This document shows positions 38,501-46,080 of a stretch of 64,000 nucleotides of DNA, piece after piece. Source of the stretch: Atherinomorus stipes. Its lineage: Eukaryota; Chordata; Actinopteri; Atheriniformes; Atherinidae. The notes under the pieces are model-generated. The model searched no databases. It had not been told where the DNA came from and saw nothing but the letters and a program-made list of their open reading frames with translations. The DNA is taken from positions 1 through 64,000 of the forward strand of contig JALJCO010008621.1 in NCBI GenBank assembly GCA_023101725.1. The letters run 5' to 3'. The position numbers were made by a program, and so were the translations under genes. How positions within the stretch are numbered: position 1 is the first letter of the stretch; each line of letters starts with the position of its first letter.

Positions 38501-41500
38501 AAACACATGCTTTGATGTGCATTACTATTATGAAACCAATTGGTTTTGACCTGTAGTCCTAAAATAGAGAAGGTCTAAGCTTCACCAAAAATGAGGTTGT
38601 GTTCTGCTAAATGGAGGTAAGAATAATCCAAGCTTGTTTCAGTTGCAGTTTGTTGTATTTTTTTCTTCAGGCTGACATAACAGATTAGCAACAGAGAAGC
38701 AACAAACATCTCATGAGTGAAGCTGTGTTCTTACATGATGAGAGGTCATGACATAGAGGAAATTGCTGTCCTTGGGGTCGAAGGTCATGATATGGTGGAC
38801 TGCTTCGTTGCCTGGCAGCTTCAGAGTCCACTGATTGGCTAACGTCATGCCTGCCGAGAGGGTCAGCTGTGAAGAAAACAGACACAGGTTATAAAAAAAT
38901 AATAAAAATGTAAGAAATTCAACAAACAAATGATAACTTGGCAAATTTTCCATTTGCATTCATACAGGATTTTATTGAATATAAGCAGATTTTTTGTGTT
39001 GACTGAGCAGCTACCGTAGTTCCTGACAGGCTGGCGTCAGGCCAACAACTTGCTCCTGAACACCACAAAGACTAAAGAAGCAAATTATTAACTTTAAGAG
39101 GAACAGGGTGGGTCAGGTGGACCAGACCAGGTGGAGAGAGTGATGCAACAGCATCACTTCCTGAGGTCCTTCTGCAGAAGGACCATACTCGCATGGTCAC
39201 ATCACAGCTTGATTTACAGGAACTGCCCGGTTCTGAATGTATTGTGTCTACTGTCTGTATAATCTTGGACGGGTTGTACTGGAAACGGAATTTCATTGCA
39301 CTGGGACGCCGGTACAATGACAATAAAGGCTTCTGAATCTGAATCTGAAATTCCAGCTGCAAACAAGACAGCTCTGCAGGGAGTGATCAGCAGTAATCCG
39401 ATGTCCCCCGCCCCAGCTGGAGGAGATCACCACCTCATGTTGTCTCGGACAGGTCAAAATGATCCTGTCTGACACCTCCCACCCAGCCCCGCACCTGTCT
39501 GACCTGCTTCCCTCTGGCTGGAGAGATCAATCAAAGCCTTCACAGCCAGGATGGCAAGCAGCTTTTTCTCTTGAGCCATCAGAACCATCAACACAAACTA
39601 TAATAAGACTGTTAACTTATCTTCAATAATACACATAATATCAAATGTACAAGAGCAATAATACCCACTAGGATAGCCACTAATTTTGTTGCACTTTTGT
39701 GCAATGTCAATAAAGCTTTCTATTCTAATCTATTCTAGAAGCAAATCTGGGGTCTGATCTTTTGCAGTGCACACCTGGATTTGATGAGGGATTGACACCT
39801 GGAACTTTTACATCATTATCACTGCCGCGTACCTGATTTCACCCAAACGAGCACATGTTTTGTGCATATTAATGTTTTTGCATATGTCTCAGAGGTTTTC
39901 AGTTGTACTAGATTTCCTTTTATACTTCCTGCTCATAAAATGTCTGAACAGCGGAACCCTCACAAGATCCAGATATGTTGCAACTGCGGCTTAATGAGGG
40001 AACGTATATACAGTGTTCTGTAAAGGCAGTGTTAATGCTTATGTACTAACGCTGCCTGCTTATTAAATCCTTCCTAATAACTCAGTGGGAGGGTTAATAA
40101 CGGGTAGCTGGACTAAGCATTTAGCAAATTTGGAAACTTAAGCTTCACAAATGTGCACCAAAACCTCTCGTGTGTACATACAGTGTACACAATAGCTGCA
40201 AGATGCTTTAAAGTGAGTTTTTTTCCCCTATCATTTCACGTTACACCCCTTCAGACACATTTGAAGAGGCTTTTTGTTTGAGCGCTGTGCCTAATCTTGG
40301 TCCACCAAATTGTGATTTATCTACATGGTGGCCTTCCTACAGCCCAAGATAATAAAATGGCGAAATGTTCTCACGTATGCACAAACATACGCACACACAG
40401 ACACACACAGACCCTGTAGGAAAAACAAACTGTGCTGAGTGAGACTTCCTGTCACGCAGACAGTGAAAGCCCTTATTTCTGCGATTTGTTGGGTCTCTCT
40501 TCAGTGGAGACATCCTGGCATCCTGAGGAACTGGCAAACTGACCGACATCTGGTGACAAGCATGGGCTGTGCCACTTCTCTATCCGCTGGACACACAAAT
40601 ACGCTGTTGCATGCCACACACACACAAGACAAAACCATCACCACCCACTGAGACAGGCTGGTTAATGTTAAACTAGAGCAGACAGAAGCTTAGTAAACCT
40701 CTGATGAAAGGCATTATCTCAGCCTCCAAATATCACTGTCGTTTTTATAACACCACCCACCAATCTTTATACACACACTAGCGATAGTAAGCAGCTGTGT
40801 TATGTCTTCACCCCCCTCACTCCAGTGACTAAAACACATTTGCAGAGTGACACTGAGAGGAGCAAGTAAACAGCAGCCCACACACCTGGACAGGGGAAAA
40901 GAATAGAAGCAGATAGGAGGAGTATTGAGGTGAGCTGTGGCACAAAGCGCCACCCGGTCAGCCAACAAAACACCTGCTGTACTGGCAGGTCACTCTGACT
41001 CCATTCTCTGTCTGTCTTCATGCAGATGAAAGGCCCCATTCAGCCAAGGAGTGCTCAGCTGCCGTGCACTCCTTTTCTATGAGAGTGTGCGCATGTGTGT
41101 GTCTACCTGGGTGTAAAATGAAAAGAATAAAGGTAGGTGGAGGTGGGGCAGCAGAAAAAGAGCAAGAAATAGAGAGAGATAAAGTCTGTTTGTTTGCACA
41201 ATGAATCAAAGATCTTTTATATTTGAGATGAAACAAAAAAAAAGAGTAGAGAGAGAGAGAGAGAGAGGGACAGCGGAGCGATGAACTGAGAGATGGAGGG
41301 AGTAAAACTGGACGAAAGCGAGTGAGATAAAGGCGGACGTTGCCAGGGCCAGAAAATGGAAGTCAGCCTTAATGGGGAGGGAGAGAGACTTCATTAAAAA
41401 AATGCATGTAATTACAAATTACTTGACTGAGGGCTCTCTCATAGACAGTAAAAGAGGTCTAACTTAATCTCAACCACCGCTTCCCTGTATTTAGTCTGAG

Positions 41501-44500
41501 CCAAACTCACAGTCAGAATCACATTACACACACTAACAGCACCATTAACCTCTGTAACAGCTCTATCCTCAGGGCACACGCACACTCACAGTCACTACCG
41601 CACACACAGATACGCAGACAAACAATGAAAGACACTTACAGGCTTTATGTTGTTGCCCAAGGTCACAAAACACAACGCTTGTTATAGAAAAAGTTGACAC
41701 ACATATAGCTTAAAATTGTAGGGAATGCATAAACACTTGCGATCATTAAACCACTCACAGTGGCCTGCAGACAAAGTCAAACACCTAAAAACACATTCAA
41801 ACCTGCAATCAAGCAGTCACACACACAAACATAGAGCTGCTAACACCATCCTAACCAATGTGGTGTTTCTGGTATACAGCAAACCATCCAACAACCAATT
41901 ACAGCATGCAGCCGGGGCCAAAGCAGCGCCTTCATCCAAGGGAGGAAAACAAGGAGTTCTTTTAGCCAGCCCTAAAACCCTGCAGCAGCATGGTTTTAAT
42001 GTTGTAAAAGGTACCAGACTAATGCAAAACAATAAGGTCAGAGAGCTTTCAGAGTTAGCTTCCACAAACGGCTGAGGAGCAGCTTGTTGTGCTCGCAGGC
42101 AGCTCAGTCAGGGGTGACCAGGAATGTAGCTGAGACAAGAATTAAGGAATGCTGTTAATTGGACAGGAAAGGTTTTCACAAGCTGGACCGTCTGCAGATG
42201 TTTAAAAGCTGAGGTTGTGGATAAACACATGTTGGGGCTGAGTCATACGTCGTCAACAAGTCCTGTTGGTCTCTCAGACAATAACCAGGTCTGAGCAACA
42301 TTAAAGCGTATGATTAGGGCTACTTAAGGTCCAGGATGGGGCTGTGGAAGGATGAAGCGTGAGGAGTAGGGGTGGGTTGCTTGGCTGAGTGGTGACAGCG
42401 CGGAGAAGCTACAAGATGAAAGCAGACATTCTTGCTTATCCTAAAGCAGCTCTAAGTGTTTCATCACACGTTTAGGTTTGGTTTATTGACAGACTCGGCC
42501 ACATCAGAGCAGCCACGCGTAACTCTTAATGTTCCAGTTTTTCCAAGCTTCAGGGCTCGATTGCAGTAAAAATAATAACTCCATTCAGTGCTGGCCTTTT
42601 TGAACGGCAACAATGTTATGACCTGGAGCTGTAATGGCATGGAAAGTTTCATCCTAAGTCATTGTATTAGTTCTGAGTGTGCATGTGCATTCATCTACAT
42701 TACATTCCTACGTGGCTCACCTTACGAAGCCGTCCATTACTGGTTCCCAGAAAAACCACAGTGTGGTTGTGTACATTGTCCACCGAAACTGAACTGAGGC
42801 CTGGGTATTCAAAAAGAGGAATGGCCTTCAGGGGCCTTCGCAGAGCCAGGGGGTGCTGCAGGTGGGCTGCGCCACAGTCCAGCTGTTCGGGCTGCAACTG
42901 GAAGAGTCAAAATGAGAGAAATCAGTGCTCATCAGCTTTCATACAGATTAGAAGACAAGAAAATGCAACACACAAAAGAAGCACCATGTGATTCAAGTGC
43001 CGTGGAAAGCAAGCGCTATGTGATAGGAGCTATCACTCTGGTGCTGCTCATTCTTCTAAATTACTTTTTAGACATGTCAGTGAATACTTGAAAAGGGCTT
43101 ACAAGGGTCTTCAACACTCATAAGACTTTGCTTTTGTCAAATCCTCAGTGAGCAATGATAAAACATTAGTGCCACGCTTGGATGAGTACCAGGATCTATT
43201 GGGAATTCTCTGAATATTTTAGAGCATGCACAGGAAAAAAAATAAAAAGGGAGGAAGAATTAAGCACAGTGGATATTTGTGGAGTCGTTTCCCACGGGCC
43301 CTTCTGCTCGCGGCTTTGTCTGTCTTATCATAAATTGTGTCTGACTTCCCTCAGTGCTGGCCTTCAAACTGTCAACTACAAGAAAAAAAATAAATAAATA
43401 AAAAATCATGTGTCCATGGCTACTAAATACTAAACTAAAGTGACTAATGTTTTTCCCTCAGTGATACAGTAAGTGGGCTGTATGCCATCAATAGAGAGGA
43501 CAGAAGAAAAAAAAAATCACAACTAAAGCCCTTTGAAGTGTGAATTAGTCTTAAAGAAGCCTCTAGGACAATTATTTTCTGGTCATTGGGGCCACTCCTC
43601 CCAAAACAAGAACACTGGTCATGGGAGGGTTGGCCCCGGGGGCCACAGACACCAAGGCAGTACCAGCAAGGAGGGCCACTGACGCCACAGTGATGGAGGG
43701 ACAGCATCCTTTGACCTTAACTCTCAGTCAAAACCACTACAATAAAAAGCTGGAATTTCACTGCATTGAAGTTCTCTTTGCCTCCCTCAAATCCATAGAG
43801 GGTGAATATAGTGTGCAATGGAAAAGTTTCCTTAAGGGCAAATCTTTAGTGCGGAATGTGAGTGGAAAACACACGATAATATCCGACCGCGTGTTTGTAA
43901 CAAAGCAGCTGCTTGTCCTCTATCTTTGTGCCAAATTCGTGGTTGAGTCATAGTTAACGGCGCAAATTCAATTAAAAAAAATCTTTGGAGGTTAACTGAA
44001 AAACATAGTAAACTATTAACCCCTTCCCATCTTCATATTTAATAAAATGGGGGAGTATCTGGCTAAGAGGAGTCTTAACATTCCCACAACCTTTCAAGTG
44101 GGTCTGGAGGATCTTTCCAGCTCTAATGACCTTTACTCCTTAACACCAAAGATTCCCTCTCTAAGTCATGAGCCTCAAGGCTAAAAAGGATAACTTTTTG
44201 TAGGCATAAATGGAAATTGGGAGATACAGGAGTCATTATTGCAGCTGGATGAAATCAGTGGACCTTCAGGTCTCAGAAATAAACAAATAAATTTTAAAAA
44301 GACTGGCAGTATCAGTATACTTGGAATTTGATTACAAATAGAAGCTCTAGTCAAAAAAAATTTTACAGGAAGAAGAAAGAAAAAAGAGGGGATCATTTCC
44401 ATGAATACATGTTTACAACTCAAAACACATGGTGCACTAAAATAATGAGGATGTTGGTTTTGGGTTTGATAAAAAAAAAAGTGTTTGTGGCATACTTCCA

Positions 44501-45808
44501 TGTTTTATTTCTTGATAATTTTAAAGTATGATTTGATCAAACTTACTTTAAATTCAACTTGCAGTAAAAAAAAAAAAAAAATCAAACCAAACTTACCACC
44601 AGGTTTCCCTTCTGGATGCAAGCTGCCCCGGAGCCCTGGATAACACTGTCCAGCACCTGAACGTCGCTGCTGGGAGAGTTGGAACAGTTCTTGCGGCCTT
44701 GTCGGATCTCCTCCTCAATCTCTCCAAACTTGAAAGCGCACAGAGCAGACTTTCTGTCCGCCTTGGAAAACACTCCAAACAGGTAAGGCTCTGGACCTTT
44801 CCCGTGTCCTGCGTGGATCTCCGCGGGGTACACGGACAGCAGTCGGTTGTAAATGTTCCCGTTAAATCCACACTGTAGAGGCATCTGGATGTAGGACTCG
44901 GTGAGCTTTCTGCTCTCCGGCCCGGTAGATTTTCGGGGGTTCTCGGTGTCCAGACAAATCCTGGAGAGGATGCTGTTGGGCTGGCTCTCCTTGTGGCCCA
45001 TTTTCGCGTCATTGTTAAAGGCAATGTAGGAATAAGTCTTCTGGATAAAGGCGTGGACGAAATTAAGTTTGTTTTTGGTTTTAACCTCTTGTTTTATCTT
45101 AAACACGTTATCCTCTGAGGGATTAATGTCATAGGTGAAAAGTCTGGATAAATCCTTGATGTTCAAGGAGCGGATGGCAATCTCCGGGGTGTTTTCAAAG
45201 CGCAGATCTTCCTTGCTGTGGTTCTTGGGGAAAAATTGGGTTCCAGCCCCTGTGTATGTTGCCCCAACAAGAAGTCGGGTCTGTCCCCCGTGACTCTTGA
45301 AGATGAGCCCCACAGTTGATGCGTTTGGGTGATTGGCAGCTATGTTGAGCATGCTGGGGAAAACAGTCTTCTCGCCCTGAGGTGGGAACTCCACCGCGAT
45401 CTCTGAAATATTCCCCATTTTTCTCAGCTCGCAGAAGCCTTGATAAACGGATCCACACACCACTACGACCTCTTGCTCCCGGTCCAGCTTTAGGAGCTTG
45501 TTGTAGTTGTCAGTGAGGGACTTTGGATGCTCGCACGGAGCCTGGGGCAGCTGTGGCGCATGGCACAACAGGTTGTCCTCCACTGGCCCTGTCCTCTTCT
45601 CCACCTCTACGGTCAAGGTCCCGTTCAGCTGGTAAACTGTGTTAACGGTAGCCAGGTAAACCTTTCTGGACACCGGGTCCACCACGAAGTTATTAGTCTG
45701 ATTTGGAGACGCGAACGCTTGTTGGATCTGCAGCGCGCTGGCACTCCGGTGCGTCTCCAGAGCCAGGACGCCGAGAAGCAGAACAGCTATCTCCATCGAA
45801 GGAGGCAT
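3406..45808 (-). CDS. plxnd1: plexin D1, first 18 coding exons (5' part of gene; 3' part outside window)
   Basis: Single-pass semaphorin receptor; in vertebrates plexin D1 binds Sema3E and guides vessel and axon patterning through a cytoplasmic Ras/Rap GAP domain (family knowledge). I assembled 18 exons, all GT-AG and all in phase: 3522 nt, 1174 codons. Order: signal peptide (about 1-25), Sema (about 26-507), PSI1 (about 516-568), IPT1, PSI2 (about 668-732), IPT2, PSI3 (about 818-860), IPT3, IPT4, IPT5. Identity rests on near-identical blocks with human PLXND1, such as [47 protein letters not shown] and [10 protein letters not shown], and on the tmcc1 neighbour. Human PLXND1 is 1925 residues, so roughly 700 residues (IPT6, transmembrane, GAP) lie past position 1. 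Exon boundaries were set by reading frame, splice consensus and homology; I did not run an aligner. Confidence 0.95.
3782..3866 (-). CDS. plxnd1: plxnd1 exon 17: IPT/TIG domain 5
   Basis: 85 nt, phase 2 in and phase 0 out. Acceptor GTTTCACAG|TGGTGG, donor ACA|GTGAGT. Encodes [18 protein letters not shown] and MQVLGIGET, matching human SGGRTITVAGERFHMVQNV. Confidence 0.93.
4091..4270 (-). CDS. plxnd1: plxnd1 exon 16: end of IPT4, start of IPT5
   Basis: 180 nt, phase 2 in and phase 2 out. Acceptor TTCTCTTCAG|GAAAAC, donor CTAAG|GTGAGT. Encodes [19 protein letters not shown] and [17 protein letters not shown], matching the human FWYMQNPVITAISPRRS junction between two IPT repeats. Confidence 0.94.
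4704..4843 (-). CDS. plxnd1: plxnd1 exon 15: IPT/TIG domain 4
   Basis: 140 nt, phase 0 in and phase 2 out. Acceptor TATATGCAG|GTCCCA, donor CAGA|GTAAGT. Encodes [20 protein letters not shown] and [18 protein letters not shown], with the IPT GGT core and the closing cysteine. Confidence 0.95.
4844..6179 (-). other. plxnd1: plxnd1 intron 14
   Basis: 1336 bases between exons 14 and 15. Contains a short CA-rich stretch near 5215-5240. I see no exon, RNA gene or recognisable transposon. Confidence 0.6.
6180..6285 (-). CDS. plxnd1: plxnd1 exon 14: end of IPT3
   Basis: 106 nt, phase 2 in and phase 0 out. Acceptor TTGTCCCCAG|GCTTGT, donor TTA|GTGAGT. Encodes [20 protein letters not shown] and MSREGFSYL. 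It is isolated by a 6-kb intron on its 5' side. Confidence 0.93.
7835..7980. repeat. dispersed fish repeat fragment
   Basis: The segment with CACAGTAGTGCC, CCCAAAGACACTTGACATG and CCACTGCTTCTCTACTATG resembles a repeat common in teleost introns. Recognition is from memory of its wording and no ends are visible, so the class is left open. Confidence 0.4.
10360..10812. repeat. foldback (inverted-repeat) element
   Basis: About 150 bases at 10368-10530 recur inverted at about 10640-10802, so both strands encode near-identical shadow peptides ([16 protein letters not shown] on each). Landmarks: TTATTACCCCCAATTG at the left and its complement CAATTGGGGGTAATAA at the right; CCCTAGAGCAGTGTTTT and its complement. 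The loop is about 110 bases. Likely a nonautonomous DNA transposon of foldback type; no clear target duplication seen. Confidence 0.75.
12250..12395 (-). CDS. plxnd1: plxnd1 exon 13: IPT/TIG domain 3
   Basis: 146 nt, phase 0 in and phase 2 out. Acceptor CTTTGTCAG|ATCTCT, donor GTGAA|GTAAGT. Encodes [20 protein letters not shown] and [17 protein letters not shown], the textbook P-x-x-GGT start of an IPT domain. Confidence 0.95.
13151..13189. repeat. 19-bp tandem duplication
   Basis: GCCACTGTAGCATAGCT occurs twice in direct succession with a 19-base period. Short slippage or duplication product inside intron 12. Confidence 0.8.
14803..14834. repeat. (TG)n(AG)n compound microsatellite
   Basis: Alternating GTGTGT passes directly into GAGAGAGA. 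Typical length-variable dinucleotide repeat in intron 12. Confidence 0.9.
15801..15958 (-). CDS. plxnd1: plxnd1 exon 12: PSI domain 3
   Basis: 158 nt, phase 1 in and phase 0 out. Acceptor CCCTCCCTCTAG|TGGAGG, donor AAA|GTAAGA. Encodes [39 protein letters not shown] and ECPAPEIHK. All eight PSI cysteines are present. Confidence 0.95.
15959..18067 (-). other. plxnd1: plxnd1 intron 11
   Basis: 2109 bases of AT-rich sequence between exons 11 and 12. I see no repeat of note, exon or RNA gene. Confidence 0.6.
18068..18176 (-). CDS. plxnd1: plxnd1 exon 11: end of IPT2
   Basis: 109 nt, phase 0 in and phase 1 out. Acceptor TTGTTCATTCAG|CTGTCC, donor AGAG|GTAAGA. Encodes [10 protein letters not shown] and FIDSPQPIR, matching the human KSQVFPLSLQ...FLDSPEP block. 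Confidence 0.9.
18462..18551 (-). CDS. plxnd1: plxnd1 exon 10: IPT/TIG domain 2
   Basis: 30 codons, phase 0 to 0. Acceptor TTGTGACACAG|AAGGAG, donor ACG|GTAAGT. Encodes [20 protein letters not shown] and STVKCSGV, which parallels the human segment ALECSFG...VRCDQV. Confidence 0.92.
18552..20082 (-). other. plxnd1: plxnd1 intron 9
   Basis: 1531 bases between exons 9 and 10. Nothing recognisable beyond unique intronic sequence. Confidence 0.6.
20083..20181 (-). CDS. plxnd1: plxnd1 exon 9: last PSI2 cysteine and start of IPT2
   Basis: 33 codons, phase 0 to 0. Acceptor CTCTCACCGCAG|AACGCA, donor GAG|GTATGA. Encodes [15 protein letters not shown] and [11 protein letters not shown]. This segment is poorly conserved, so it was placed by the closing CP of PSI2, the phase fit and its position between exons 8 and 10. 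Confidence 0.85.
20182..21498 (-). other. plxnd1: plxnd1 intron 8
   Basis: 1317 bases between exons 8 and 9. A minus-strand open frame near 20665-20913 has a splice-acceptor-like TTATTGCAG but no plexin similarity, and the flanking exons already join with near-normal spacing, so it is not treated as an exon. Confidence 0.6.
21499..21598 (-). CDS. plxnd1: plxnd1 exon 8: PSI domain 2 core, lacking one conserved cysteine pair
   Basis: 100 nt, phase 2 in and phase 0 out. Acceptor TTTGTCAG|ATGTGT, donor GAG|GTAAGA. Encodes [20 protein letters not shown] followed by [13 protein letters not shown]. The usual plexin pattern has Trp-Cys where this reads Trp-Asp (TGG GAC), and the next expected cysteine about nine residues later is also absent. 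The remaining six PSI2 cysteines are present across exons 7 to 9. Confidence 0.93.
23153..23230 (+). pseudogene. LINE reverse transcriptase fragment
   Basis: The plus strand reads [20 protein letters not shown], the conserved GVPQGSxLxPxLF block of non-LTR reverse transcriptases (L2/CR1/Rex type). The frame decays right after and no catalytic FADD block follows, so this is a short 5'- and 3'-truncated relic, antisense to plxnd1. Confidence 0.75.
24154..24190. repeat. short AT-rich hairpin
   Basis: ACACTTTATTTAAGTG is followed within five bases by its near complement CACTTAAATAAAGAGTG. Stem about 15 bp with one bulge. Could be a remnant of a small inverted-repeat element. Confidence 0.6.
26865..26973 (-). 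CDS. plxnd1: plxnd1 exon 7: end of IPT1, first cysteine of PSI2
   Basis: 109 nt, phase 1 in and phase 2 out. Acceptor TTTCTGCAG|ATCACC, donor CATC|GTGAGT. Encodes [20 protein letters not shown] and [10 protein letters not shown]; the cysteine of YDC is C1 of PSI domain 2. Confidence 0.92.
27146..27323 (-). CDS. plxnd1: plxnd1 exon 6: IPT/TIG domain 1
   Basis: 178 nt, phase 0 in and phase 1 out. Acceptor TTGTCATAG|GATGTT, donor ACAG|GTAAGA. Encodes [20 protein letters not shown] and [15 protein letters not shown], matching the human plexin D1 IPT1 segment with the LLPRDQ motif. Confidence 0.92.
27818..27889 (-). promoter_or_regulatory. candidate ETS/FOX-ETS site cluster
   Basis: Four TTCCTG copies (CAGGAA on the gene strand) lie at 27818, 27838, 27852 and 27884. 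The third reads CCAAACAGGAAGC on the minus strand (27850-27862), 11 of 12 positions of the FOX:ETS motif described for endothelial enhancers (from memory). plxnd1 is an endothelial gene, so a role is plausible, but such short motifs also arise by chance. Confidence 0.3.
29130..29455. repeat. hAT-like element remnant
   Basis: GTATTGAACCGAAC occurs at about 29138 and again at about 29430, with CGAACCATGAGC and ACCAAACCGTGAAT around them. Such 'tattgaaccgaac' wording is typical of fish hAT elements. No intact ends or target duplication seen. Confidence 0.4.
29474..29554. repeat. (AT)n array passing into (CATA)n
   Basis: About 70 bases of pure AT dinucleotide, then four CATA tetramers. Preceded by a run of A. 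Length is likely polymorphic and hard to sequence accurately. Confidence 0.95.
30277..30406 (-). CDS. plxnd1: plxnd1 exon 5: second half of PSI domain 1, start of IPT1
   Basis: 130 nt, phase 2 in and phase 0 out. Acceptor CTCTCCAG|ATGTAC. Encodes [10 protein letters not shown] then [18 protein letters not shown], completing the eight-cysteine PSI1. The donor G|GTACCG is weak (no G at +5). A better-looking GTAAAC five bases on would put exon 6 out of frame with an immediate stop, so GTACCG must be the one used. Confidence 0.9.
31713..31786. repeat. 37-bp tandem duplication
   Basis: GATCAGACTTTTCTATTACT at 31713 recurs at 31750 with one substitution; two full units of period 37. Confidence 0.85.
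31981..32013. repeat. (AAAC)n microsatellite
   Basis: Roughly seven uninterrupted AAAC/ACAA tetramers in plxnd1 intron 4. Confidence 0.95.
32128..32935 (+). pseudogene. hAT-family transposon relic with decayed BED zinc-finger start
   Basis: The plus strand carries pieces in different frames that look like a hAT transposase N-terminus: CRTAVRYV, then NTSNMLTH, then [16 protein letters not shown]. The frames are interrupted by shifts and stops, so it is not functional. GGCTGTAATAG at the left and ACATACCGAACA at the right suggest the element's borders, but ends and target duplication are not clear. Confidence 0.45.
33181..34516 (-). pseudogene. Tc1-like transposon with decayed transposase
   Basis: Ends are inverted copies: GTACCCCTTCAACGCTTCCA on the left and the complement TGTGGAAAAGTTCAAGGGGT on the right, the latter continuing to TACAGTGC-type termini at about 34516. 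The minus strand between them has Tc1 transposase traces, most clearly [20 protein letters not shown] near 33650-33710 and helix-turn-helix wording near 33960-34000. Frameshifts and stops break the frame throughout. Length (about 1.3 kb) is near that of an ordinary Tc1-like element. Annotated as dead. Confidence 0.85.
37125..37152 (+). other. potential G-quadruplex
   Basis: Runs of 6, 4, 3 and 5 G separated by loops of 2, 6 and 1 bases. It lies about 43 bases past the exon 4 donor, on the template strand of plxnd1, so the transcript itself is C-rich there. Confidence 0.6.
37195..37295 (-). CDS. plxnd1: plxnd1 exon 4: first half of PSI domain 1
   Basis: 101 nt, phase 0 in and phase 2 out. Acceptor GGTGCACAG|ATG, donor CAG|GTGAGA. 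Encodes [17 protein letters not shown] then [10 protein letters not shown], carrying PSI cysteines C1 to C5. The open reading frames flanking this exon are intronic noise; it was found by homology and splice signals. Confidence 0.93.
37296..38734 (-). other. plxnd1: plxnd1 intron 3
   Basis: 1439 bases between exons 3 and 4; AT-rich, nothing recognisable. Confidence 0.6.
38735..38866 (-). CDS. plxnd1: plxnd1 exon 3: end of Sema domain
   Basis: 44 codons, phase 0 to 0. Acceptor TTCTTCACAG|CTGACC, donor CAT|GTAAGA. Ends with [13 protein letters not shown] and FLYVMTSHH, the C-terminal Sema strand just before PSI1 (residues about 464-507). Confidence 0.93.
38867..42720 (-). other. plxnd1: plxnd1 intron 2
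   Basis: 3854 bases between exons 2 and 3. Contains LINE 3' fragments (39029-39740), CA-rich stretches (40375-40415, 41570-41620) and an (AG)n run near 41248-41268. Confidence 0.6.
39029..39740 (+). repeat. LINE 3'-end fragments, two in tandem
   Basis: The plus strand at 39029-39078 reads [16 protein letters not shown], a typical fish non-LTR retrotransposon ORF2 tail. One tail follows with CAATGACAATAAAGGCTTCT at 39315. A second piece with CCGCACCTGTCTGACCTGCT ends in GCAATGTCAATAAAGCTTTC and ATTCTA-type repeats at 39703-39735. These are 5'-truncated insertions, antisense to plxnd1. Confidence 0.75.
42721..42897 (-). CDS. plxnd1: plxnd1 exon 2: Sema domain continuation
   Basis: 59 codons, phase 0 at both ends. 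Acceptor CTCTTCCAG|TTGCAG, donor AAG|GTGAGC. Encodes [16 protein letters not shown] and [13 protein letters not shown], the last blades of the Sema propeller (residues about 405-463). Confidence 0.95.
42898..44596 (-). other. plxnd1: plxnd1 intron 1
   Basis: 1699 bases after the first coding exon; AT-rich with a poly(A) run near 44567-44580. I see no gene or transposon. Confidence 0.6.
44597..45808 (-). CDS. plxnd1: plxnd1 exon 1 (coding): signal peptide and most of the Sema domain
   Basis: 404 codons, ending in phase 0 at donor G|GTAAGT. The start at 45808 has A at -3. A hydrophobic stretch ([11 protein letters not shown]) followed by SASA gives a convincing signal peptide cleaved near residue 25. 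The rest is Sema beta-propeller: [64 protein letters not shown] and KLTESYIQ match plexin D1 rather than plexins A-C. Most of the Sema domain in one large first exon is as in human PLXND1. An in-frame ATG four codons downstream is a possible second start. Confidence 0.96.
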
Positions 45809-45854
45809 TTTTCCTTCTGACCGGCTTCCGCGTGTTCTGTGCCGAGGGGTGCAT
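45693..45854 (-). other. upstream ORF overlapping the plxnd1 start (53 codons plus stop)
   Basis: An ATG 46 nt before the plxnd1 start opens a frame, shifted by one base, that runs over the plxnd1 ATG and stops at TAA 113 nt inside the coding exon. Its context is poor (T at -3, C at +4), so leaky scanning to the main ATG (A at -3) is expected. It matters only if transcription starts upstream of 45854. Confidence 0.45.
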
Positions 45855-46080
45855 TGATGGAAGACAAAATTGTGTGTTTGTTCCTACTGCGACAATCGGA
45901 GAGGAAAGGCTGTTTCCTGCTCAACGCCTAAACCCAGAATGACGCGATAAGCGAGTCGTGCTTCCTCTTCAGTCTCCTCTGCCTCTGTCCCCCTCTGCCC
46001 GCTGTGCTGCTCAGGAGCCTCTCTCATGAGACACGCTGAGCCACAATACCAGGCTGAGATTTTATGATTTTAAACAATAC
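45809..46080 (-). promoter_or_regulatory. plxnd1: putative plxnd1 5' leader and core promoter
   Basis: About 270 bases directly upstream of the plxnd1 start. On the minus strand there is a weak TATA-like ATAAAATC near 46056, then purine-rich sequence that looks like a 5'UTR, including an upstream ATG at 45854. A start site about 30 bases after the TATA-like motif would give a leader near 220 nt. I infer this from position and composition only; no start site can be read directly. Confidence 0.4.

Noticed and set aside
45527..45820. 97-codon plus-strand frame opposite plxnd1 exon 1
   Set aside because: Antisense shadow of the GC-rich coding exon; no domain or signals of its own.
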